Assembly: GCA_036023115.1 (NCBI GenBank)
Contig: JAYKKT010000046.1
Coordinates: 7,914,001 to 7,978,000 of the forward strand
Source: Brasenia schreberi
Taxonomy: Eukaryota > Streptophyta > Magnoliopsida > Nymphaeales > Cabombaceae
Length of the DNA: 64,000 nucleotides
Direction: 5' to 3'
Position 1 is the first letter of the stretch; each line of letters starts with the position of its first letter. Position numbers and translations under genes: made by a program. Positions 13,347 to 24,200 of this stretch are shown one piece after another. The notes beneath the pieces were generated by a model. The model was not told the DNA's origin. It saw only the letters and a program-made list of their open reading frames with translations, and did no database searches.

Positions 13347-15312
13347 ATGTACCGGTTCAGCAATACCGTTGTTGGATTCCTCAATCTCTTCACTCTCATC
13401 ATCTCCATCCCTGTGATTGGCGGTGGTCTATGGCTGGCCAAGAACAGCAGCACCTGCGAGGCGTTCTTACAGATGCCCCTCCTCGTCATCGGCTTCGTCA
13501 TCCTCATAATCTCCCTCGACGGCTTCATCGGCGCCTGCTTCAACATTGCCTGCGCGCTCTTCGTCTACCTCATCATCATGTTGCTCCTCATCTTCTCCCT
13601 CCTTTCCCTCACCGTATTCGCCTTCGCCGTCACTAGCAAAGGCCGCGGCGTCGAAGTGTCCGGCAGGCAGTACAAAGAGTACCACCTCAGCGACTACTCA
13701 CCGTGGCTCCGGGCACGGGTGAGCAACCAGAGGAATTGGAGAGGAATCAGAAGTTGCATCCTTATCTCCAAACCTGTGCTGCCATTGCGCAGTGGAGTCC
13801 TCTTGATTATTTGGAGAAGGATATGACTCCTATCCAGGTACTAAGTTTTATATCCCTCATTTTTCTGTGTGTTGATCTATGGTCCTTTTGTGTTGGATCA
13901 TCATAGATAGCTGTTCTTGCTCTTTCATGAAGTGAAAATATAAGGCAATGTGTATATATATAGGTTTTCTTTAATAAGATTATAACCATAAAACGAGCAG
14001 AATGAAACCAGGCTAAACGTCTTGTGCCTTGTCCCAAAAGACGCTGGTCGTAGCTTGTCTGTTTTTTGCTTGTGAAAGATAAGTTAGTTCATATGAGATG
14101 AGCTGCAAACTGCACCGCTAAACACCTGCTTGCTCGATAACAAACTTACATTTTATATAATTTTTGAATAATTTTCTTGATATAAGCACCTTAAATGTTG
14201 TATAATTTTATATAAATTAAACATGGTAAGCATAAAGAACTTTATGTTATTGCAATATTTTACATGTGTATAGTATATGGGTTTTTGTATGTGTGTGTCT
14301 ATCTATATCTGTAGTTAGATGATTTTGGGTTCCAAAGACAGGAGTCCAGGACTCCAAACAAAACGTTTGATCCTCTTCGTTTTCGTTTTGCATAATTTCT
14401 CAAACCACCCATCTTTTTGGACGATATTGGACCAATTACACTCCCTACTTTTTGCTTCCCTGCACGGAAGATGCACAATATATAAAGGGCCATGATCATG
14501 CAGTTGGGCTTCTGCAGGCCGCCGACGGCGTGCCAGGATGGCGGAAACGGTGCCGGTGGTGCTGGGAGCATCAGCAGACGATGACTGCTACCGGTGGAAC
14601 AACTCGCCGGGGATGCTGTGCTACGAGTGCGATTCCTGTAAGGCGGCCGTGCTTGAAGACATGAAGCGCGATTGGCAGAAGCTGGCGGTGCTCAACACTA
14701 CGATGTTGGTTATCTTCATTGGCCTCTACTCCGTCGGCTGCTGCGCCCTCCGCAACTCACGCCGGGCAGAGACGGACCACCCCTACGGCGACAATCGTAT
14801 GGACAAGATCAACCCCCGCTGGGACTACTACTGGTATGTACTCACACTCTTATACGTTTACGAAAGCGATTTTTGTTTCCTCATTTTTTTTATTTTTTAA
14901 AAATGTTGGTATTATACTGTCGCGGCTACGTGGAAACAAAGAATCGATCTAGCCGATCCCATCTAATATAGGAAAAGACTTAGTTGTTTGTATGCTTGAA
15001 TTATACCTTGCAACGTTATTATTTGATAGTTCTTTTTATTGATTTATCATTTGATAGTTAAATCTCAAATTACGGTGTAATTAAAATCTCAAATTATTTG
15101 AAAATTGATTCAAATGCTATATAATAGTAATACTTACATACATAGATGTATACATGCATGCACACTAATACTTGAAGGAGTCTTCGCTCTGATTGCTAGA
15201 CATGGTCTCTCTCATTTATTCTTTTCTACTGAACTTGAAGAATAATTGAAATTACTTTATTGGATTTCGCAGGTGGAGATGGTGGTATGACTTTAAAGAA
15301 CGCCTTTTCTAG
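13347..15312 (+). CDS. Plant tetraspanin, three exons, frame broken in exons 1 and 2
   Basis: Tetraspanins are four-span membrane proteins that organise membrane microdomains. Exon 1 (13347-13837) starts MYRFSNTVVGFLNLFTLIIS and holds spans 1-3 and the start of the large extracellular loop. Exon 2 (14504-14833) holds the loop motifs CRPPTACQ, DCYRWNN and LCYECDSCKA, span 4 (LAVLNTTMLVIFIGLYSVGCC) and the cytosolic RAETDHPYGDNRM. Exon 3 (15273-15312) encodes WRWWYDFKERLF and the TAG stop. The order matches the TET2-like plant group. Two frame breaks are visible. Near 13771, SCILISK must jump one frame to continue TCAAIAQWSPLDYLEKDMTPIQ. Near 14575-14585, the loop between TACQ and DCYRWNN shifts again (one extra or two missing bases). 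The usual GCC(K/R)PP reads GFCRPP, so one loop cysteine is missing. It may be functional with base errors, or a very young pseudogene. Confidence 0.88.
14925..14990 (+). mobile_element. 3' end fragment of an RTE LINE in tetraspanin intron 2
   Basis: About 66 bases match the last part of the local RTE elements: the block GGCTACGTGGAAACAAAGAA, then the GCCGATCCCATCTA and GGAAAAGACTTAGTTGTT words that precede the (TTG)n tail. It is shorter than any coding piece and lies wholly in the intron. Confidence 0.7.
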
Positions 15313-17571
15313 ATTCCTTTGGCCCACCCTGGTTTTTGTGCTTTCCTTCCCTGGCTTGTCTTCCTCGTTGTATGTAGTTACTCTCTTCTCTAGAAACTTA
15401 TATGTAAAGAAATCTTTGTACAGAACCATCAATGGTGGATTCAAGCAATCTCAGTCTTTGACTTGGTACACTAACCACTCTTAGTTACATAAAGAGATGT
15501 CCCCTTAACCTAACCTAGACCGTTTTCAAGATAACTGTATCCATTCATTCATTCATTCATGTAAGCCTTTTCCTACATGGGCTCGGCAAAGGATACAATA
15601 CGATGACTTCTTAGAAGATTGGCCATTCTAGTCCTGTTCTTGCTCAAGCATGGTTAACTTAATGGAGATAGAATCAATGCATTAATGCTCGAAACGTCAT
15701 ACTCTTGAGATATGCCAAAGTTTTGCTGAATATTTATCACTAAAACACACTAAAATTGAAGTTCTAATTGAATTAGGTGCAATAGTGTTCTCTACCACAA
15801 TCAATGGATATCCTAATTTATTAAAATTTGGACAGGTTATTTGACTGTATCTAGGGTTCATAAAAAAAGGAGAGTTGATAAAAAAAGCTCTAGCAAGAAA
15901 GTATGAGAAACTAGGCAATCAAATGTTTTAAGAAAAAATCATCGCACCTATGATACAATCAATTGGGAATAAATCAATAGATTTTTTAGGGGGAGAGAGA
16001 TTCATTCTCAAGTGTGCTTGTTTCCCCTTGTTACTTACCAATGAATGACAAGTCTTTGTGACATATTTCAATTTTTAAGATGAGACAGCAAAATTGTGCA
16101 TTCTGCATCAAAAGATCGAAAGCCTACCTCACCAAGTGTGGGGAAAGGCTGGGTTGTTGCTGTTACTAGATCCACCACCGAATACAGATACTACACATCT
16201 GATATGGCTTTGCCGAGCCTCGACGAATGTCTTAGCTCATCCTTTCCAATAAAGAGTTTCAACATAGTATCCAAACTTCATTGCTTTCATGGCTTTCTAA
16301 CAAATATCACTTAGAATGTGAGTGCTTCTTTGTCTGTCGGCGACGAGAGTCAAGTCTTCAAAAGGAACAGCATAGGTTTGCAACAATTTTTTTTCACATT
16401 TCAAATCTTTCTTTAATAAAATTATAAATAAAAGCATAACCAAACCGAAACCGGAAGTGGCCTGAAATCACCTCCGCGACCAACGGCACTGGACCTGGAC
16501 CCCGCAACAGAGAGGGGGAGATTCAGTTCCTTCTGCTAAGGTCCGGCTGGTACAAACCCACAAGGAGAGTCTTTGCAATGGCCACAACTCAAAGTTCAGC
16601 TGCCTTTCTCTTGTGACATTCGGCTCAAATCAAGATGGTGACGGCATAAGTGATCGGCCAGCAAGGTGGAGTCCCTGACGTTCACCTTCAACCTTCCAAC
16701 ACACACACACTCTCTCTAAGCTCGCTCTTGTATTCTTCCCACAACCGAATCCTTTGTATGGAGTTGCTGGCTCTCTTATATAAACAGCACTCATCTCCCA
16801 CACAATAATACACAGGTGCCTTGGGTTGAACCCGCCCAAGGCCTTATTGCCTAAACGACCAACCATACTCGCTACCAAGTCCAACCCACTCAGTTAATCT
16901 GCTCCTATACGTACTTGTAAACCCCTCTTCTATAACAAAGGAGGTTTATCTAGACTCATACGGTGAGCCTCTCTAACAGAGCTCATGACTCGTGGCGCTC
17001 ATTTAACCCACTTATTATAATGGTAACCTGAAAATATAAAATTTCTCCGAGCATTAGGTTAATCCTCCTTAACGCCGAGGTCATCCTGCGCAAGTGCACC
17101 GTATGCCAAGTGCTCCTCGTGCCATAACATAGATTATAGTCTAAGCTTTGGCCAAAAATCATGGTTAACACCATTGGCTATTATGTGAGCTTTAGCCCGA
17201 CTCAAAATAGAATACGGTATAACAGTAAGATATAATACAGAGTCTGCAGCAAAACCATAAGATATAATACAGTCAGCCGCAAAACCATATGACCTTACCC
17301 CAAAGAAAATTGGTAAACTAAGAACGGGTAGTTCATTTTGGGTATGGGTCGTGTAGGGTAGTAGGTGATTTAGGGCAGCTGTCCCTAACTACTGGTGTCT
17401 ACAGCAAAGATGTGCAGGATCTTATTTGAGCTATTCCTAACCCAAACAAACTCTAATTTTGGCCATGGCGGTTCAGTATTTTGCCTATATAAACTCCCTC
17501 TTGCACACCCATCTAATTGTAAACTATCAACTGAGAAAAGAGAAAGAAGAGTTCGAATTAGATATTTAAAG
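15313..17571. other. Spacer with microsatellite and transposon-like debris, no supported gene
   Basis: (ATTC)n repeats lie at 15541-15560. The words AAGCCTTTTCCTACATGGGCTC near 15565, and CCTCACCAAGTGTGGGGAAAGG followed by TTGTTGCTGTT near 16129-16165, look like degenerate LINE/SINE tails. The frames around 15700-15950 hold several stops and no recognisable domain. A TATATAAA at 17486-17493 sits about 80 bases before the carboxypeptidase-like start codon and is a fossil or active TATA box. Confidence 0.4.
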
Positions 17572-18243
17572 ATGGCATACTCGTCTCTCTTTTCTCTCTC
17601 TTTGCTCCTTTTCCTGTGTGTGAGTGCTCTGCCAATTAGCCTTGCACAACGTCAAGTCATTCACTCAAAATCTCACCGATGATGTGTTCCCCCAAGTTGG
17701 TAGCAAAGAAAAGGATTTGATCACCAGCCTTGCCGGCCAGTCCACGGGAGTGAATTTTACACAGTATTCCGGCTACATTGCTGTAGATTCGACCGGAACG
17801 AGAAACTTATTCTACTATTTGGCAGAATCTGGGCATCAGGCTGATTCGAAGCCTCTGGTTTTGTGACTCAGTGGAGCTACGCATCCATGGCATGGCAGTT
17901 TTAATTTCACCCAATGTGCCTCACAGCTCATCTCCGGTTTTAAGATCACCTCATCTTAAGAGCGGCAATCGGGCGCCACGAAAAAGCAACAACCTTTGCT
18001 CGATTGCACTGCTATAACATGGCTAGAATTATGACAATTTCGTAACCAAATACCAATAGACTTTCCACGATAGAGGAGCTTTTGTGATTAGGAATTGCTC
18101 TTTCAAATATCAATTTACCTACGAACAGGTCTTGGCAAATCTTCAATTGGTCTTGCAGCATTTCAACAGCACGGGCCTTTTTCAAGTTAATTTCCGTGGA
18201 ACATCTCTTCAGCAAAACCCCTATGCTTGGAGCAAGGGTGAGT

Positions 18244-18278
<35 letters not shown>
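18244..18278. repeat. (CT)n(CA)n compound microsatellite in the SCPL pseudogene
   Basis: CT units from 18244 to about 18260 pass directly into CA units to about 18278, just after the NPYAWSK-coding block. Confidence 0.9.
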
Positions 18279-18790
18279 TATGATATACATACATAATACA
18301 ATATATATAGATTCACACGCTGGCACACTAGTCAAGAGTATGAGTATTATCTGTACATATTAATTTGCAACAGTAGTGATTGATTCTTGCATGAACGTGT
18401 ACACATTTGCAATTGCAGTGGCGAACATATCTGGACTCACCAATTGAAGTTGGCTTCTCTTACACCTCAAATGCATCAGACCACTGCACCGGGGATGAGA
18501 TGGCTGCGATTGACAATTACCGGTTTCTTGTGAACTGGTTAGAACGATTCCCAGAGTACAAGTCCCGTGATCTGTACCTGGCCGGAAAAGGTTATGCCGG
18601 AAACTTCCTTCCCCAACTCGCAGACGTCATCTCCTTTTACAATAAGCAGCAGCAGAACGTCATCAACCTCAGTGGAATCATAGTATGTTTATATAACTAT
18701 ATAGTGGACATTATATACTAACAGAATTTCATTTCTAATAATGATATACCTACTATTTATAGACTGCATCATATAACTTCGAGCACCTTT

Positions 18791-18930
18791 GCATGCATTA
18801 ATGAAGCTAAATTTAACTGCTTCAGCAGTATTACCTTTGCATGCATTAATGAAGTTGAATTTAACTGCTTCAACGGTATTACCTTTGCATGAATTAATAA
18901 AGTTGAATTTAACTGCTTCAGCAGTATTTT
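18791..18930. repeat. Three tandem copies of a 48-bp unit
   Basis: Copies start at 18791, 18839 and 18887, each beginning GCATG(C/A)ATTAAT and containing TTTAACTGCTTC. They differ at only a few positions and lie in an intron-like part of the SCPL pseudogene. Confidence 0.92.
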
Positions 18931-20398
18931 TACTTGATTATGGTAGCTTGGAAACCCAGCTTTGGATGCTATGGAGGACGCAAGAGGGAGGTTTTGTACC
19001 TCTCAGGTCACGCAATCATATCTGATGAAACGACCATGAACGTTAAGAAGGCTTGCCGTTGCCTGGGTTGACCGAGAAGCATGCATTGCTATTTGGCTCT
19101 TGATGGTGAGAGGCCTTTCCTCCCTACTTACAACGTAGAGGACCTCTATGACCGGCCATGCGGATCCCCTCATTTTACTCCAGGCTTCTTCAATAATGTA
19201 CGTAATTAATCAATTTAGAACATTTATAAACTTGCATTTTCGTTATCATTGTCATTGTTTAGTTGATTTCATGAAACAACACCCCTTCCAACATATGTAG
19301 GTGCAAGACATGTACAGACGCGGCAGAGATGGAGCCGTGACGAAGTATCTGAACCTTCCTGAAGTGCACAGTGCCGTGCATGTCCAGATCGCTGCCTTTA
19401 AGGGTTCTTGGGTCCCGATTAACATGTAATTAAGCTCAATTAATTTCAACTTAACTAAATTATCATCCTTAAGTTCCTATATTAATTAGGGGGGAGTGAT
19501 AGATGCTCAAATCCCATTCATGCACAAATTTATTAAAAAATCTTTACTGGTATGATCAACCGGTAGATGTTTGAATTGAAAATAATGTTGTAATTTTGTA
19601 TTCGTACATCATGTACATTTAATGTTGTTTATTTTACCACTTCAACCACTCGTTTGGAATAGCGAATGATTGAGATGTTTTAATAGTTTTGAGCATAGAT
19701 GAGATTTGACCATTTACCACAACCTCTATTAACTAGTAACATCGCCTTACCTAATTAAATGATTGAATGATAATGAATGAACTGGATTGTAGAAACATGG
19801 ACTGGGCATACCAAGCGAGATACAACAGCAGCATTCCTATGCTCAAAAGTGTCATGGCTGCTGGCGTCCCCATCTGGGTCTACAAGCATGCTCTCTCTCT
19901 CTCTCATCCTTTACTAATTAAATGGTTGGTTGGTTGTAGAGGTGATTTCGACTCCAGAAACCCCGTCACTTCTACCAGGTGCTCTTTGAGGCTCCTTAAA
20001 TTGGACGTAGAGAAGCAGTTCTGGTACAGCTCTGACATTGAGGTATGTTACCACACTGCTAAACTTAACAACCCAATGAAATGCTCATAGAAACTTATAA
20101 AATGAACCCCATCTTGTCTAGCGATGTGTGGTTGTACGAAGAGATATACATGGAAACCAAGACGAAACTAAAAGATGATCCATAAGGCTATCAACAAACA
20201 CATGGTGCACCTGATTTCCTCGTTTCTTCTTTGTTTGCAGTTGGCTGGCATGACCATGACATACGAAGGGAACTGACGTTTTTCACAATCCGAGCAGCGG
20301 ATCACGTAGTCTAACTCAAGCAGCCGGCTAGGGCCTTTGTCATGTTCAAGAGCATAATGGAGGGACAAGATCTTCCACACTCACCATATTTCCATTAC

Positions 20399-21259
20399 TA
20401 ATTATTCACGAATATATAGTATTTTGTTCGTCAGTGATTGTTCAATGATTTGTATGATTGATAAAAATTTATCAATGAATGATTCGGCATCAACATGTAT
20501 CTAATCTACCTTAATTATAAGTTTATCGGTTTGTGGTGGATTGTAGAAGGATAAGCTGTACGAGGGTCTAGAACTATAACCATTGTAGAAGGTGAACCTG
20601 CACGAGGGGACTGTGACAACCATGACGGAAATCAACCTGATACCATGAATCTTGATTAGCTCGGCAAAAACATCACAGCTAATTTGGCATCACTTTCATC
20701 AAAGTCTGAAAAACTTAGATAAAACACAAGAGGTTGAATTAATTTGGAGAATTTAATAGGAAACTAGTGAAGGCAGAACTTTGTAAAACGAAACTCGATC
20801 TCAAGACCTGGAAAACGAACCGAGAAAGTCTAGTGGATGTTTGCCTTTTGACATCCAAAAGAAAAGATAGGGTTCCGTCATGGAACAGTCCCCTGATAAT
20901 TTTTTCCAACTGTTCTTGGCAACCTCCAAACAATCCCGAGGAGAAGAGTATCTATTAGATGTTGGCCAAGTCCGTTGTCACACTAAGTGGGTTTAGCCAG
21001 ACAGGTTCTTGATCGTCCCGGCCTCTGTCATGTTCATACTGAAGCTGCTATCAAAGGCACGAGGGTATTTCTATTGCACCAATATGCGAAATACAACAAA
21101 TAGACAAGAACGGGATACGGACACTTCAAAGGACGAAAAGCCATACTCCCAACTCTCTCTTCATTTCATTTCCATTTCATTTTCTTTCAGGTTACACAAG
21201 TAATATATACATCAGTGAGACAAGCTACCGGCAAGCTAGCACTTATTCCCCTTCCTCTC
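20399..21259. other. Spacer between the SCPL pseudogene and the SANT gene
   Basis: No supported gene. The right part should hold the 3' untranslated region of the minus-strand SANT gene, whose stop codon is at 21262-21260. Confidence 0.4.
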
Positions 21260-24200
21260 CTATCTGTTTATGTCCCCTCTCCAAGAGTCCTCTTCCCTGA
21301 CCCGCTTACCCATGCAGAACTTCTCTGTACACTGCAATTTCAATGCCACCACTGGATCGGAAATGTGATTGACTGTGTTCGTGCTGCCCACAACCTGGAT
21401 TTGATGCTGCAAGCCCAACAATGGTTGCTGCTGCATCTTTTCTATCAGCATACTTTTATGTAGATCAGAGAGTACAACAGGCCTGCTGACATCCACTGTA
21501 AAAGGTTGCACTGGGTCGCTGCTATAGATGTGGTTATTGGAAATCTCGCTTGTACCAGTGGCTTCTCTCGACCTGTTGAACTTCCGGTCATCAACCTTTC
21601 CCGCTGACATTGTTCGTTGCTCCTTCATGTGACAAGAGGTTGATCTAGGATGTCTTACTCTGGAGCCATTTGAGAGCAGCAAGCTGGAATCAGGTAATGC
21701 TCGCAAGCCCGTCTGTGTCCTGGTTCCATCCCAGAACCCATAATTACTTTTTAGAATTTCAGCAGTACTTTTAGGTTTTGACAAGTTTAATCCAGCTACT
21801 CCATTGTTCTGCTCTTTTCTAACAGCATGCTGATTGCTCTCTGTTTGGGTGGAAACTGCCTTGTTCATTGGAGGATGAAGGACCAGGTTCCGCCCAAACA
21901 ATTTCACCTCACCTGGCTTGGATGTTTGAGTATCATTTTCAGGTGCCTTTGTTTGCACCTTCACACCACACGAAGCTTCAAACAGACTGGACGCCGGCAT
22001 GAAGATGGATTCAGCTGTACCACCAAGATCATCCATCTTAGGCAAAAACAAGGAATACTCTAGGTGAGCTTTGAGATGTCCATCACCATTACCATTCTCT
22101 TCTGCGAAAAACTGATTCTGCAGAGTCAAGTTGTTCCTGAAATCATGCAAGTTCCTCAAGCCGGTCATGCTATGGTGCACCTGCTGTTTATCACAAACAG
22201 AACTAGTGGTTCCAACACCAAAAGACTGCAGCGAGAAGCCCTTCAAATTTTGCACAGGCAGATCAACCTTGTCAACAGGTTGATGAACTCCACCAGATTG
22301 TTTATAAGAATCGGTCATTGCACTTCTGCCAAACGTCCTCTCTGGCTCACGAACCTGCTTCTGCCTGACATCAAAAGGATCACAAGGCAGCAGTTGTTCA
22401 ACTTCGAGAATGCCACTAGCATCATGATGGCTGGTCGCAGATGCATTTGACACTGTGGACTCGTCTCGCCATGGAACCGGCAGTATCTGGCAACAAGCAA
22501 GCACCTCACGTGATGTCAGGAGTCCATCAGATACCTTGGAGTTATATTTTGATACTGAACAGATACCTGTTGGTGAAATTTCCTCCTCCAGAGATTGGGA
22601 ATTTTTATTTACATCTAACATGCAGTTGAATAAGCCATTATTTTGATGATCAATATGATTCCTCCCAGAGAGATTGACAACATGATCTTTCCCTTTTAAA
22701 CTTGGAACAACTGCATGAGAATAAGGATCATGCTGATTAGAGGAAGCGCCTCCAGGTACCTGCTCAGACGAGCAATTCTGTGTGGCTAGTTGTCCTTCTG
22801 ACTTCTCCCTTGAGAAATCTGGAAGGCCAGAAACTACATTTTGTGCTAGATCAGCAGCAACATCAGCATTGACAAGACCGGTCCTTTCAGAGTATGAAGA
22901 GCTGTCACCAATTTGACATGCCGGGAGCTGTATTTCTGGTCCTTTAATCTCCACAGCAGGACCTGAAACTTCATGTTTCTGACTGGCAACATCAACGGTT
23001 GAAGCGCCTTCATCATGCTCCAACTTGAGATCAGTTCCCTTTGATTTTTCTCTAACCATAACCACATTGCAATAATCCAGTAAAGATGCTTCGATGAGTG
23101 AATCTGCTGGATGTCCATCATTTTCTATTTGAATCTCAAGATCATTTTTTATTTGATTATCTTGGACTGACCTTGCAATCCTTTTCTCAGTATCAGCTGT
23201 AATACTTCCCTTTACCGGCAACAAGTTTATCCTAGGGCACCCGTAACCTTCATTACTACTACTCACCATGGAACTACCAAAGCCAACAGGGAAATCATCC
23301 TTTTCAATCTTGTAACAGCTACGGGCAGAGCAAAATCCAGAGTCCATTTCCTCAGCACAAGCATCTTCAGTGTCACTACAGCCACCATGTGTATCACGAA
23401 CGGGAGTTCCTTCGTTCCCCAAACTGATGTGGATCATATCCAGGCCAAGACATTTACGAGCTTTACTGAAAAAGATTTTGCATTGGTTCGCCGACCTTGA
23501 GCCAACACATCGCGAGACAGTTGCAAAATCTTTTCCGTGGCTTCTCACAGCTGTGATGAAAATTGCCTTCTCAGCATCCGTCCAATCCGAGGAAGCCACC
23601 TCACTGGAGCTCTCATCAGAACAACTGTCATCTTCTATATTCTGCATCACATCAGGTGTCACAGGTGTCTCCATACCATTGTCCATCATATGGTACTTCC
23701 AGTTCCATTCATTAGAACCATCACCTGGATCAATGGAGCCGATAACACAAGAACTCACAGCCTCAGAGGCATTTGCGGTGATTCTTCGATCACCTGTTCT
23801 TTCCAAAACTCCATCTTCCAATTCAGACATTTCGCAATCATAGTACCCATCCATTGATGACCCTTCCATATACTTTAGACCAGCATGCTGACTGTCACGA
23901 GCATGACAAGAAGCAACAGAGGCTGCACCCAATGTATCAAGAGAAGCAACAGTGGACTCATGGTTCCACTTCTTTCCACTTGTTACCAGGAATGCATTTG
24001 TTGAAGCAGCCTTGGATCGCTTGCTCTTCCACCTCAATTTCTTTAGTGTAGCAAAAACTTCTGACTTATGATTCTTGTAGTAAAATTCAACGCAATCTGC
24101 TGTTGTCTTATGTTTCAGAAGTGATGCAATTCTCGAGAAATCTTTCCCATATACACCAAGATATTCGACGAAAGCATCTCTTTCTTCGCTGGTCCATGGA

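Larger units (their letters stand above)
17572..20398 (+). pseudogene. Serine carboxypeptidase-like (SCPL) pseudogene
   Basis: Intact SCPL enzymes are secreted or vacuolar alpha/beta hydrolases (peptidases or acyltransferases) with a Ser-Asp-His triad. Order is preserved here but the gene is dead. A signal peptide (MAYSSLFSLSLLLFLCVSA, from 17572) is followed by a frameshift before DVFPQVGSKEKDLITSLAGQ and FTQYSGYIAVDS. PLVL then runs into TGA at 17864-17866, where the family has Trp, and the oxyanion-hole GGPGC motif is unrecognisable. Later blocks include NPYAWSK, SPIEVGFSYTSNASDHC, FLVNWLERFPEYKSRDLYLAG, HAIISDET, LNLPEVHSAVH, GDFDSRNPVTSTR and QPARAFVMFKSIMEG. The nucleophile motif GESYAG reads GKGYAG (18584-18601), so the catalytic Ser is Gly. 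Several more stops and shifts occur near 19040 and 20270-20310. Spacing still resembles an exon-intron gene, so it is a decayed gene, not a processed copy. Confidence 0.92.

Noticed and set aside
13467..13685. Acidic open frame on the minus strand
   Set aside because: It is the complement of the tetraspanin exon 1 coding sequence and reflects its codon composition.
16480..17400. Possible LTR retrotransposon remnant
   Set aside because: No terminal TG...CA repeats, primer-binding site or polyprotein motif could be identified.
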